A stretch of 12,243 bases of DNA from JAWXCH01 sp034440595. GTDB lineage: Bacteria; Planctomycetota; Planctomycetia; Pirellulales; JALHPA01. The stretch lies in the NCBI GenBank assembly GCA_034440595.1, contig JAWXCH010000355.1, positions 1-12,243 of the forward strand, read 5' to 3'. Position numbers and translations under genes: made by a program. Under the pieces are notes generated by a model, which saw only the letters and a list, made by a program, of their open reading frames with translations, ran no database searches and was not told where the DNA came from. This document shows positions 7,801-12,243 of this stretch, in pieces; within the stretch, counting starts at the first letter, position 1; each line of letters begins with the position of its first letter.

Positions 7801-8170
7801 CAATCACATCGGCACGGGCACCGATCATCTCGACTCCATACTTCTCCAGCACGCCATGCTTGGCCAGTTCCATCGCCAGGTTCAAGCCGGTCTGGCCGCC
7901 AAGGGTCGGCAGCAGCGCGTCGGGGCGCTCGACTTCGATCACTTTTTCGATGGTTTCCCAGGTCAGCGGCTCAATATAGGTCCGATCCGCCGTGCTGGGG
8001 TCGGTCATGATGGTGGCCGGATTGCTGTTGACCAGGACGACTTCATACCCCTCTTCGCGGAGCGCCTTGCAGGCCTGAGTGCCCGAATAGTCGAATTCGC
8101 AGGCCTGGCCAATGATGATCGGACCTGAGCCAATGAGCAAAATCTTCTGAATGTCGTTCCGACGGGGCAC
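4871..8170 (-). CDS. carB: Carbamoyl-phosphate synthase large subunit
   Basis: CarB makes carbamoyl phosphate from bicarbonate, two ATP and ammonia supplied by the small subunit CarA, feeding pyrimidine and arginine synthesis. At 1099 aa it is slightly longer than the usual 1070 or so, with an added acidic linker (551-560) and an Ala/Lys-rich tail. The internal duplication is plain. The carboxyphosphate half begins KILLIGSGPIIIGQACEFDYSG and has the ATP-grasp segments RPSFTLGGSGGG (169-180) and EMNPRVSRSSALASKATG (299-316). An oligomerisation region covers about 400-550. The carbamoyl-phosphate half repeats the pattern with VMILGGGPNRIGQGIEFDY, RPSFVLGGRAM (720-730) and EVNPRASRTSPFVSKATG (850-867). 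A C-terminal MGS-like allosteric domain follows (about 950-1095, LVTTAGTGAHL, NTPRGKGARTDEGRIR). The start is GTG 8170, supported by the AAGGA ribosome site. No carA is in the window. def and fmt follow on the same strand. Confidence 0.98.
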   Translation of the reverse strand: MPRRNDIQKILLIGSGPIIIGQACEFDYSGTQACKALREEGYEVVLVNSNPATIMTDPSTADRTYIEPLTWETIEKVIEVERPDALLPTLGGQTGLNLAMELAKHGVLEKYGVEMIGARADVIAKAEEREQFKVAMEKIGLEVCKGRTVRTLAEAREAVKEIGLPCVIRPSFTLGGSGGGFAYNREEYDAVVQRGLNLSPVSEVLIEESILGWKEYEMELMRDADDNVVIICSIENFDPMGIHTGDSITVAPAQTLTDKEYQRMRDASIAVIREIGVETGGSNIQFAVDPRTGRMIVIEMNPRVSRSSALASKATGFPIAKIAAKLAVGYRLHELPNDITRETMACFEPTIDYVVTKIPRFAFEKFPEADSRLTTQMKSVGETMAIGRTFKESFQKALRGLEVGSFGFGCDGKDLWGTPVQPELDEILVKMSVPSAERVWYLRYAMKAGVSLAEIYERTYIDPWFLDELSQIVELEEELRSHASLSEVSDTLLRQAKRFGFSDRQLSHIWNMNEMLVRAERKRRGIVATFKSVDTCAAEFEAYTPYFYSTYEDEDETPAKPAGGKRVMILGGGPNRIGQGIEFDYCCCHASFALRELGIESVMVNSNPETVSTDYDTSDLLFFEPLTVEDVLNICDRVQPDGVIVQFGGQTPLNLARALSSAGVPIIGTSVDTIEDAEDREKFQQLLLRLGLRQPANGIARNMEEARIESAKIGFPNLVRPSFVLGGRAMEICYDNSQLERFVAEAFVVAQGQPVLIDRFLEDAIEVDVDAICDGKQVIVAGIMEHIEEAGVHSGDSACAIPPYSLAGPILQEIREATCALAHSLKVVGLMNIQFAIKKENDQQILYVLEVNPRASRTSPFVSKATGMPLAKVAAKVMVGVTLAEQGYDRDPIPAHVSVKESVFPFAKFAGVDIVLGPEMRSTGEVMGISDRFSIAFAKAQLASGVLLPTEGRIFISMATEAQKDHMVPLARRLHEMGFKLVTTAGTGAHLEQAGIPVERVKKLQEGHPNLLDHLIDGNIQLIMNTPRGKGARTDEGRIRAAAVSHGVPCITTVQAVEAAVRAMEALRDEEITVQAIQDRFPDAAAAARKANLKATAEV

Positions 8171-8178
8171 GGCAGGTG

Positions 8179-8187
8179 TTCCTTCCC
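8179..8187 (-). promoter_or_regulatory. Ribosome binding site of carB
   Basis: On the minus strand GGGAAGGAA precedes the GTG at 8170, with the AGGA core 9 bases from the start codon. It is the clearest Shine-Dalgarno site in the window and decides the GTG start, which places MPRRNDIQKILLIG at the N-terminus as expected for the family. Confidence 0.7.
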
Positions 8188-8264
8188 TAGCAATATCGAT
8201 GATGAAAACGTCCGGATCGGCACCGCAATACCACGCAAATTCCGCGGAAAAGGTGCGATGTTGT

Positions 8265-8280
8265 AGCCAGTTGCCTGGCT
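8265..8280. other. Small hairpin in the carB leader region
   Basis: AGCCAG and CTGGCT form a 6-bp stem with the 4-base loop TTGC, about 95 bases upstream of the carB start. There is no T-run. It could fold in the carB leader RNA, but nothing else supports an attenuator here. Confidence 0.2.
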
Positions 8281-8395
8281 GCGCCCGGTGTAAAACCTAT
8301 CCAGCATATCACGGCAGTCAGAGCGTCTTCAAGGGGCGAGAAACGGTCTACGGGGGAAGACCACAAATTCCAAATGTGTGAATTTCGTTAGAATC

Positions 8396-8418
8396 CGATT
8401 ACAAAATCATTGTAATCG
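8396..8418. promoter_or_regulatory. Perfect 9-bp-arm dyad, probable operator
   Basis: The arms CGATTACAA and TTGTAATCG are exact reverse complements around the spacer AATCA. An AT-rich, GC-flanked dyad of 23 bases in a divergent intergenic region is typical of a dimeric transcription factor site. The right arm supplies the TTGTAA hexamer that can serve as the -35 box of the rightward promoter, so binding would be expected to repress it. No regulator gene is in the window. It is not a terminator, since the stem is AT-rich and no T-run follows. Confidence 0.5.
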
Positions 8419-8438
8419 TTGCAGTTTTCCGCGATACT
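8410..8438 (+). promoter_or_regulatory. Candidate sigma-70-type promoter for the phosphodiesterase gene
   Basis: TTGTAA (8410-8415) and GATACT (8433-8438) each match four of six consensus positions and are exactly 17 bases apart. The -35 box lies inside the right arm of the dyad. Transcription would begin near 8445 and give a leader of about 175 bases before the ATG at 8621. Spacing and overlap with the dyad support it; the moderate box scores leave doubt. Confidence 0.4.
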
Positions 8439-8620
8439 CTCGCTGGGAGTGCGATATCAGATGGTTCAAAGCTCGTTGGCGAATATTCATTCACCACGAA
8501 TTTGGGCCAATTATCTCTCCCTTCGCCAGTTTTTTACGGGGAAAGGCGACGGAACGCTCAGCAGTTGTACTCAGATTTGTGAAGTCAGTCTAACGACCAC
8601 CATTCAAAAAAGGCGACGGT

Positions 8621-9301
8621 ATGAAATCGAACCTGCGACGCGCACTACGCGGTAGTGCAATTGCCCTCGGTTTAGTAGCTTTTTGGATAACGGGCGGAGC
8701 CAGCTCAGCGATGGCTGCGGATTACGTGATCCAAATCAGTGTGGATGGACTCCGACCTGATGCAATTACCGCTCTGGGAGCAGGGCAGGCCCCAAATTTT
8801 TATCGCTTGCGCACACAAGGTGCCTTCACCGACAACGCACGGACTGACTACGACTACTCGATTACGCTGCCAAATCACACCGACATGTTGACCGGGCGGC
8901 GTGTAACCGGTGCAGGAGGTCACAATTGGACCTCCAATGGTGACCCTGGTGCTGCTACCTTGCACAGCAACAAAGGGTCCTATATTGCTAGCGCCTTTGA
9001 CATAGCCCACGACAACGGATTGCGAACAGGGCTATTTGCCAGCAAGACGAAATTTGTGCTATACGACCAGAGCTATAATCTCGCAAATGGTGCAGTTGAC
9101 ATTACCGGTGCCGACAACGGCAAAGATAAGATCGATTTCGCCACGACGAACACCAGCGCTGGCACCATGAATAGTACATTCATCACCCAGATGAATTTGA
9201 ACCCGTTCAATTATGCCTTTGTGCACTATAGCAGCCCACAGACGATGCAGGACACGGCAGCACCTGGGACATCACCGAGCCGCCGACATCCACCTACATG
9301 A
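8621..9301 (+). CDS. PEP-CTERM alkaline-phosphatase-superfamily phosphodiesterase, N-terminal part (frameshifted gene)
   Basis: This reading frame (226 aa) carries the first half of a secreted type I phosphodiesterase / nucleotide pyrophosphatase-like enzyme (Phosphodiest, PF01663, alkaline phosphatase fold). A signal peptide with basic start and hydrophobic core ends near SAMA-A (residue 32-33). The metal-binding opening VIQISVDGLRPDAI (D42), the nucleophile region SITLPNHTDMLTGR (T82, with N85 close by) and GHNW (100-103) follow. The frame stays family-like through FVHYSSP (200-206) and then turns into the unrelated tail QTMQDTAAPGTSPSRRHPPT before the stop. The true continuation, DDAGHGSTWDITEPP, lies in the frame one base back. 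The start has AAGG about 7 bases upstream. Alone, this piece lacks half of the metal ligands and would be inactive. The whole gene spans 8621-9768, about 381 aa if the frame is restored. Confidence 0.85.
   Translation: MKSNLRRALRGSAIALGLVAFWITGGASSAMAADYVIQISVDGLRPDAITALGAGQAPNFYRLRTQGAFTDNARTDYDYSITLPNHTDMLTGRRVTGAGGHNWTSNGDPGAATLHSNKGSYIASAFDIAHDNGLRTGLFASKTKFVLYDQSYNLANGAVDITGADNGKDKIDFATTNTSAGTMNSTFITQMNLNPFNYAFVHYSSPQTMQDTAAPGTSPSRRHPPT
9233..9253 (+). other. Frameshift site: probable duplicated CA dinucleotide
   Basis: The phosphodiesterase family expects H-[YF]-x-x-P-D-x-x-G-H here. The upstream frame gives HYSSP and the frame one base back gives DDAGH. The bases at the join are CC-CA-CA-GAC. 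Removing one CA gives a continuous HYSSPDDAGHG, an exact match to the expected motif. No slippery heptamer of the X-XXY-YYZ type is visible. A 2-base duplication, either genuine or an assembly or sequencing error, explains the break better than programmed frameshifting. Confidence 0.8.
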
Positions 9302-9768
9302 ACGCAGTTCGCACGGTAGATGGTTACCTCGGTGCAATCTTTAACATGATCGACAATAACCCAACGCTTACGGGCAAAACTGCGATTGTTCTGACCGCAG
9401 ATCACGGTGGAACTCTAGGAACAGGCGATCATGGGACTGCTTCCAACGTGCAAAACTACACCATTCCATTCTATGCCTGGGGAGCAGGCGTATTGCCAGG
9501 TGACCTTTATACGTGGAACCCAACCACGCGCCTCAGCCCAGGCACCGGAAGGCCAGATTATTCTGCATCCCTCCAGCCTATACGAAATGGCGATACCGGT
9601 AATTTGAGCTTGGATTTACTGGGCCTGTCGGCCATTCCGGGTTCATTGATCAATAGCTCGCAAAATCTGGCAGTGCCAGAGCCGTCGACCTGGGCCTTGG
9701 CCGCAGGTGGTTTCTGCTTGCTGGCCGTCTGGCAGGTGCGCAAGCGTCGCAAACTGGCGATGGCCTAG
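9298..9768 (+). CDS. PEP-CTERM alkaline-phosphatase-superfamily phosphodiesterase, C-terminal part (frameshifted gene)
   Basis: This frame holds the second half of the enzyme begun at 8621. Coding sequence of the right type already starts near 9241 (DDAGHGSTWDITEPP, then MNAVRTVDGYLG), so ATG 9298 is only the first Met and probably not a natural start. It supplies the remaining metal ligands, TADHGG (D35, H36) and GDHG (H45), then the family-typical stretch IPFYAWGAGVLPGDLYTWNP and NLSLDLLGLSAIPGS. The end is a PEP-CTERM sorting signal: VPEPS (126-130), a hydrophobic helix (about 132-146) and the basic tail RKRRK. Such tails are cut by exosortase and linked to extracellular matrix production in Gram-negative bacteria. 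The intact protein would thus be exported and processed at the cell surface. A hairpin terminator follows the stop. Confidence 0.85.
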   Translation: MNAVRTVDGYLGAIFNMIDNNPTLTGKTAIVLTADHGGTLGTGDHGTASNVQNYTIPFYAWGAGVLPGDLYTWNPTTRLSPGTGRPDYSASLQPIRNGDTGNLSLDLLGLSAIPGSLINSSQNLAVPEPSTWALAAGGFCLLAVWQVRKRRKLAMA

Positions 9769-9797
9769 TAGCTACGGGATAAATTCGCTTTTCTGAA

Positions 9798-9827
9798 ACA
9801 ATCGGCCGCCAATTGGTGGCCGATTGT
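9798..9827 (+). terminator. Terminator-like hairpin after the phosphodiesterase gene
   Basis: ACAATCGGCC and GGCCGATTGT are perfect 10-base complementary arms around GCCAATTGGT, itself partly self-complementary. The element starts 30 bases past the TAG at 9766-9768 and is followed by CGTTTGGC, so the T-tract is short. Position and stem strength favour transcription termination or 3'-end protection of the phosphodiesterase mRNA. It also separates that gene from the downstream pair. Confidence 0.55.
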
Positions 9828-9968
9828 CGTTTGGCAGTCGCGGTTCTTTGGTCAGCGGCTTTTTTGAATTGCACGGACTGCGGTTTCCTGCGAAACTTTT
9901 GATTGGAGCGGTCAAGAGTACCGTTTGGATTTCTGCCCGCATTGCGGCATATTCAGCACTGACAATTG

Positions 9969-10598
9969 ATGGCCACATTCGCCAAGGTAACTTGTTCGTC
10001 CGTCCTGTTTGCGCAGTTCGATGAAGTTCCGATCGAGTACCTGTACGGCGGTGCCGCAGCTCTGGCCGTTGTAATTATGCTACTGCTGATTTGGTGGCTG
10101 CTGCGTGATCGCCGGCCGCCTCCTGAAAAAGCGCCACCCAGCCTGCGGATTGATGTCGCCAGCCTGGGCGACGACGGGCCGCCACGCACTGGCCCGCAGT
10201 TGGAGCTGTTCAATATTCCCGTCCGTCTGGCGGCGGTGATCCTCGCTCCCACCGGGCGGGGCAATGAATTGCCGATCAACGTCGATCAAACCGATCTGGC
10301 GGATGCCGTCGTGCCGGGCCTGATGGACATCATCCACCTGCATCGGTCCAAGGTCTATCGCTGGCCAGCGCAACTGAGTGCGCAAGGATTTGCCAACACG
10401 CTGTTCACCAATGTGCCGTTACCGACCGAAAAAGGTCGTGGCAGCCCCTGGAGTCTGGTGGCCGGTCGAGTGCAACATGAAGACCAGAACCTACTGGTCG
10501 GCCTCGTACTGTGTGCCGAGACGCCAAACAACCTTGGGCAATTTGTGGCCGAGCGACCGACGCAGTGGCTGGATATGTTGCGCGTTCGGACCAGGTAA
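9969..10598 (+). CDS. Conserved single-helix membrane protein of unknown function
   Basis: From ATG 9969 the protein is 209 aa; a TTG at 9966 is in frame just before it. A short N-terminal segment leads to one strong transmembrane helix (about residues 25-45, GGAAALAVVIMLLLIWWLL) followed by the positive RDRR stop-transfer sequence, which suggests a cytoplasmic C-terminal domain. After a Pro-rich linker (RRPPPEKAPPS) comes a soluble domain of about 150 residues with LRIDVASLGDDGPP, LFNIPVRLAAVILAPTGRGNELP, RWPAQLSAQGFANTLF and SLVAGRVQHEDQNLLVGLVLCAE. I know no catalytic motif in it. I recall proteins of this pattern as conserved in planctomycetes, but without an assigned role. The glycerate kinase gene starts 16 bases downstream, so the two are probably co-transcribed. 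No clear ribosome site is visible. Confidence 0.8.
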   Translation: MATFAKVTCSSVLFAQFDEVPIEYLYGGAAALAVVIMLLLIWWLLRDRRPPPEKAPPSLRIDVASLGDDGPPRTGPQLELFNIPVRLAAVILAPTGRGNELPINVDQTDLADAVVPGLMDIIHLHRSKVYRWPAQLSAQGFANTLFTNVPLPTEKGRGSPWSLVAGRVQHEDQNLLVGLVLCAETPNNLGQFVAERPTQWLDMLRVRTR

Positions 10599-10614
10599 AG
10601 TGAGCTGGATATTC

Positions 10615-12003
10615 ATGCCGCGCGATATCGATCAACTCCGCCGCGATGCCTTGGCAATTTGGAAAGCGGGCGTGGCTGGCGTCAGCGCTGACCGGCTGAT
10701 GCGCGATGCCGTTCAAGTCGACGATCACTGGCTAGTGATCGACGACGAGCCGCTGGATTTAAATGAATTTGAGCGGATCTGTGTTGTCGGTGCAGGAAAA
10801 GCGGGTGCCGGTATGGCAGCCGCACTGGAAGAAATACTCGGTCCGCAGCTACTTGCCGCCAAGAACGTCACCGGTTGGGTCAATGTGCCGGCCGATTGCG
10901 TGCGACCGCTCGCGCGAATCCACTTGCACGCTGCTCGGCCAGCCGGAGTCAACGAGCCGACTACCGAAGGGATAGCCGGAACCGAGTCAATTCTCAAACT
11001 GGTTGGCTCGCTGACCTCGCGCGATCTGTGTATTGCACTCATCTCAGGGGGTGGTTCAGCGCTACTACCGGCGCCGACTGCTGGAATCACCCTGGAGGAC
11101 AAACAACATGTAACTACGGTACTCAGTGCGGCAGGGGCCAACATCGCCGAGTTGAATCTTGTTCGCAGGCACCTCAGTCGTGTCAAAGGAGGCGGACTGG
11201 CACGCGCCTGCACTGCCGCGCGAATGATTTCGCTGATCATATCGGACGTGATCGGCAATCCGCTGGACGTGATTGCTTCCGGCCCGACGGTTGAGGCTGA
11301 GCCAGCACCGCATTTGGCGCTGGAGGTACTAGGTCGCTTTGATGCACAATCCGCAGGGGTGTCACAGTCGGTATTCGATGCATTGGACCGGCAGGTAGCA
11401 CGGATTCAAAACGCACCGCCGTGTAATGTCCAAAACATCATCATCGGCAACAACGCGATGGCGGTCGATGCAGCCGGTGTGCAGGCTGAAAAGCTCGGCT
11501 ACTCGCACGCCATGATTGCCGCCACGGAGTTGGAAGGCCCGGTCGAAGCGATAGGCCGGCAGTTGGCCAACATGGCATTGTCGATGCGAGATGGGACCGG
11601 CTCGGATTGCCTGATCAGCGGCGGAGAGGGAACCGTTCGCCTGGCGGTCCCATCGCAGCGCGGCCTAGGTGGTCGGAACCAGCAATTGGTTCTTGCCGCG
11701 CTAGATACTCTATCGCATCACAATCCAGAGCGAATCGTGTTAATGTCTGGCGGGACCGATGGCGAAGATGGCCCGACCGATGCAGCCGGGGCGATTCTTG
11801 ATCCGCACACTTTATCGCGTGCTGCGGCGCTAAAGTTGAATCCAGCCGACTACCTGCGGCGGAACGACGCCTATCACTTTTTTGAAGCGGTGGATGGGTT
11901 AGTCAAGACCGGGCCGACACACACCAATGTTTGCGATCTGCGCGTCGTCGTGGTCGATCAGGTGAAAAATTCGTGTACCACTGGCTCCGCCAGTGCAAAC
12001 TAG
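10615..12003 (+). CDS. Glycerate 2-kinase (DUF4147 / MOFRL family)
   Basis: The enzyme phosphorylates D-glycerate to 2-phosphoglycerate, linking glycerate from glyoxylate, serine or sugar-acid breakdown to glycolysis. The 462-aa length fits the class II family (called gckA or ttuD in other bacteria). The N-terminal domain has ICVVGAGKAGAGMA (55-68), LISGGGSALLPAP (142-154), NLVRRHLSRVKGG (181-193) and ISDVIGNPLDVIASGPT (209-225). The C-terminal MOFRL domain has SGGEGTVRL (335-343), GLGGRNQQLVLAA (350-362), MSGGTDGEDGPTDAAGA (377-393) and the closing RNDAYHFFEAVDGLVKTGPTHTNVCDL. All signatures are intact. ATG 10615 is chosen because family sequence begins there; GTG 10600 is a possible alternative. 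The frame is open further upstream to 10378, but that overlaps the preceding gene and is not family-like. The last 12 residues (NSCTTGSASAN region) are a non-conserved tail. Confidence 0.95.
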   Translation: MPRDIDQLRRDALAIWKAGVAGVSADRLMRDAVQVDDHWLVIDDEPLDLNEFERICVVGAGKAGAGMAAALEEILGPQLLAAKNVTGWVNVPADCVRPLARIHLHAARPAGVNEPTTEGIAGTESILKLVGSLTSRDLCIALISGGGSALLPAPTAGITLEDKQHVTTVLSAAGANIAELNLVRRHLSRVKGGGLARACTAARMISLIISDVIGNPLDVIASGPTVEAEPAPHLALEVLGRFDAQSAGVSQSVFDALDRQVARIQNAPPCNVQNIIIGNNAMAVDAAGVQAEKLGYSHAMIAATELEGPVEAIGRQLANMALSMRDGTGSDCLISGGEGTVRLAVPSQRGLGGRNQQLVLAALDTLSHHNPERIVLMSGGTDGEDGPTDAAGAILDPHTLSRAAALKLNPADYLRRNDAYHFFEAVDGLVKTGPTHTNVCDLRVVVVDQVKNSCTTGSASAN

Positions 12004-12047
12004 AGCGTTGAGGCCACACTACCTTAGACACATGACGACAGACATTT

Positions 12048-12110
12048 TAACCCGACGCGCCAGCGAGGCGCAGTGCGTTTGACGAATTTCCTCGCTGGAG
12101 CGTCGGGTTA
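12048..12110. repeat. 63-base palindromic element (21-base arms), REP-like or terminator
   Basis: The left arm 12048-12068 (starting TAACCCGACGCG) and the right arm 12090-12110 (ending GCGTCGGGTTA) pair at 20 of 21 positions. The only mismatch is G12059 against A12099. The 21-base loop is 12069-12089. It starts 45 bases after the glycerate kinase stop. TTTT precedes the left arm, and there is no T-run after the right arm. So long and near-perfect a stem with a GC-rich core resembles dispersed palindromic elements; I recall very similar sequences in planctomycete intergenic regions. It may also end transcription of the glycerate kinase unit. Confidence 0.7.
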
Positions 12111-12169
12111 CGGTGGGTGGCCATCTCGCCAATAGCACTGGCAAAGCCCATTGGTATCTACACAATTCT

Positions 12170-12198
12170 GCTAGCACGGGGGGCTTGACGCTAGCACG
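12170..12198. repeat. Direct repeat GCTAGCACG, period 20
   Basis: GCTAGCACG occurs at 12170-12178 and again at 12190-12198, a period of 20 bases or about two helical turns. The second copy ends 12 bases before the ATG at 12211. TTGACG (12185-12190), a good -35 match, lies between and partly within the copies, but no well-spaced -10 box follows. Tandem same-face sites suggest a regulator binding site; chance is possible. Confidence 0.3.
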
Positions 12199-12210
12199 TA
12201 GAATGGAAGT

Positions 12211-12243
12211 ATGTACCACTTCCTCGGATTGATCAACGCCTAC
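12211..12243 (+). CDS. Start of a probable gene cut by the right edge
   Basis: ATG 12211 opens eleven codons, MYHFLGLINAY, with no stop before the window ends. GGAAGT directly upstream could serve as a close ribosome site (GGA about 3-4 bases before the ATG). The hydrophobic start may be a membrane segment or the first strand of a domain. Too little is visible to name it. The out-of-frame ATG at 12203 reaches a stop after nine codons and is not preferred. Confidence 0.4.
   Translation, partial: MYHFLGLINAY

Larger units (their letters stand above)
8171..8620. other. Divergent regulatory spacer between carB and the PEP-CTERM phosphodiesterase
   Basis: No gene is seen in these 450 bases. They hold the carB ribosome site, a small hairpin at 8265-8280, the 9-bp-arm dyad at 8396-8418, a candidate rightward promoter at 8410-8438, and a duplicated 11-mer AAAGGCGACGG (8542-8552 and 8609-8619) whose second copy sits just before the ATG at 8621. 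I could not find a convincing leftward promoter for carB. Confidence 0.5.

Noticed and set aside
8439..8620. Sigma-54 promoter before the PEP-CTERM gene
   Set aside because: Some PEP-CTERM genes have -24/-12 sites, but I see no TGGCAC-N5-TTGC-type sequence in this leader.
9233..9253. Programmed ribosomal frameshift in the phosphodiesterase
   Set aside because: No slippery heptamer or downstream pseudoknot is evident, and removal of a duplicated CA restores the exact family motif.
10378..10614. N-terminal extension of the glycerate kinase
   Set aside because: It overlaps the preceding gene in another frame and is rich in Cys, Trp and Arg, unlike the family; ATG 10615 starts the conserved domain.
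1..12243. tRNA, rRNA, CRISPR array or insertion sequence
   Set aside because: No cloverleaf, rRNA motif, regular repeat-spacer pattern, transposase or terminal inverted repeat pair with target duplication was found by reading.

Overview
The window most likely comes from a planctomycete, probably of the Pirellulaceae or a close relative. The evidence is a secreted alkaline-phosphatase-superfamily protein with a PEP-CTERM tail, a transglutaminase-like protein and a one-helix membrane protein that I recall as planctomycete types, a polyketide synthase dehydratase domain, moderate GC with loosely packed genes, and mostly weak Shine-Dalgarno sites. The assignment rests on recall of these families and was not tested by a search.

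Layout. Positions 1-54 (minus) look like the first 18 codons of an exported protein that runs off the left edge. Positions 55-797 hold no convincing gene. At 798-1925 (plus) is a complete-looking polyketide synthase dehydratase (DH) domain standing alone. It stops where the next PKS region would begin, and a possible decayed continuation follows in the same frame behind two stop codons. At 2181-3140 (plus) is a secreted transglutaminase-like protein. Three housekeeping genes then lie on the minus strand, in transcription order carB (8170-4871), def (4719-4135) and fmt (4134-3151). They make carbamoyl phosphate, remove formyl groups from nascent proteins, and formylate initiator Met-tRNA; def and fmt abut exactly.

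A 450-base divergent spacer upstream of carB carries a perfect 9-bp-arm dyad that overlaps a plausible plus-strand promoter. That promoter faces a PEP-CTERM phosphodiesterase (8621-9768), which is split into two reading frames by what looks like a 2-base CA duplication. A strong hairpin follows it. Next is a two-gene plus-strand unit: a single-helix membrane protein of unknown function (9969-10598) and a glycerate 2-kinase of the MOFRL type (10615-12003). After these come a 63-base palindromic element (12048-12110) and the probable first 11 codons of another gene that runs off the right edge (from 12211).

Most of the window is ordinary core metabolism. The points worth a second look are the isolated DH domain, the frameshifted exported phosphodiesterase, the transglutaminase with Gln where the catalytic Asp is expected, the dyad-promoter arrangement, and the long palindrome. 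I found no convincing new multi-gene system.
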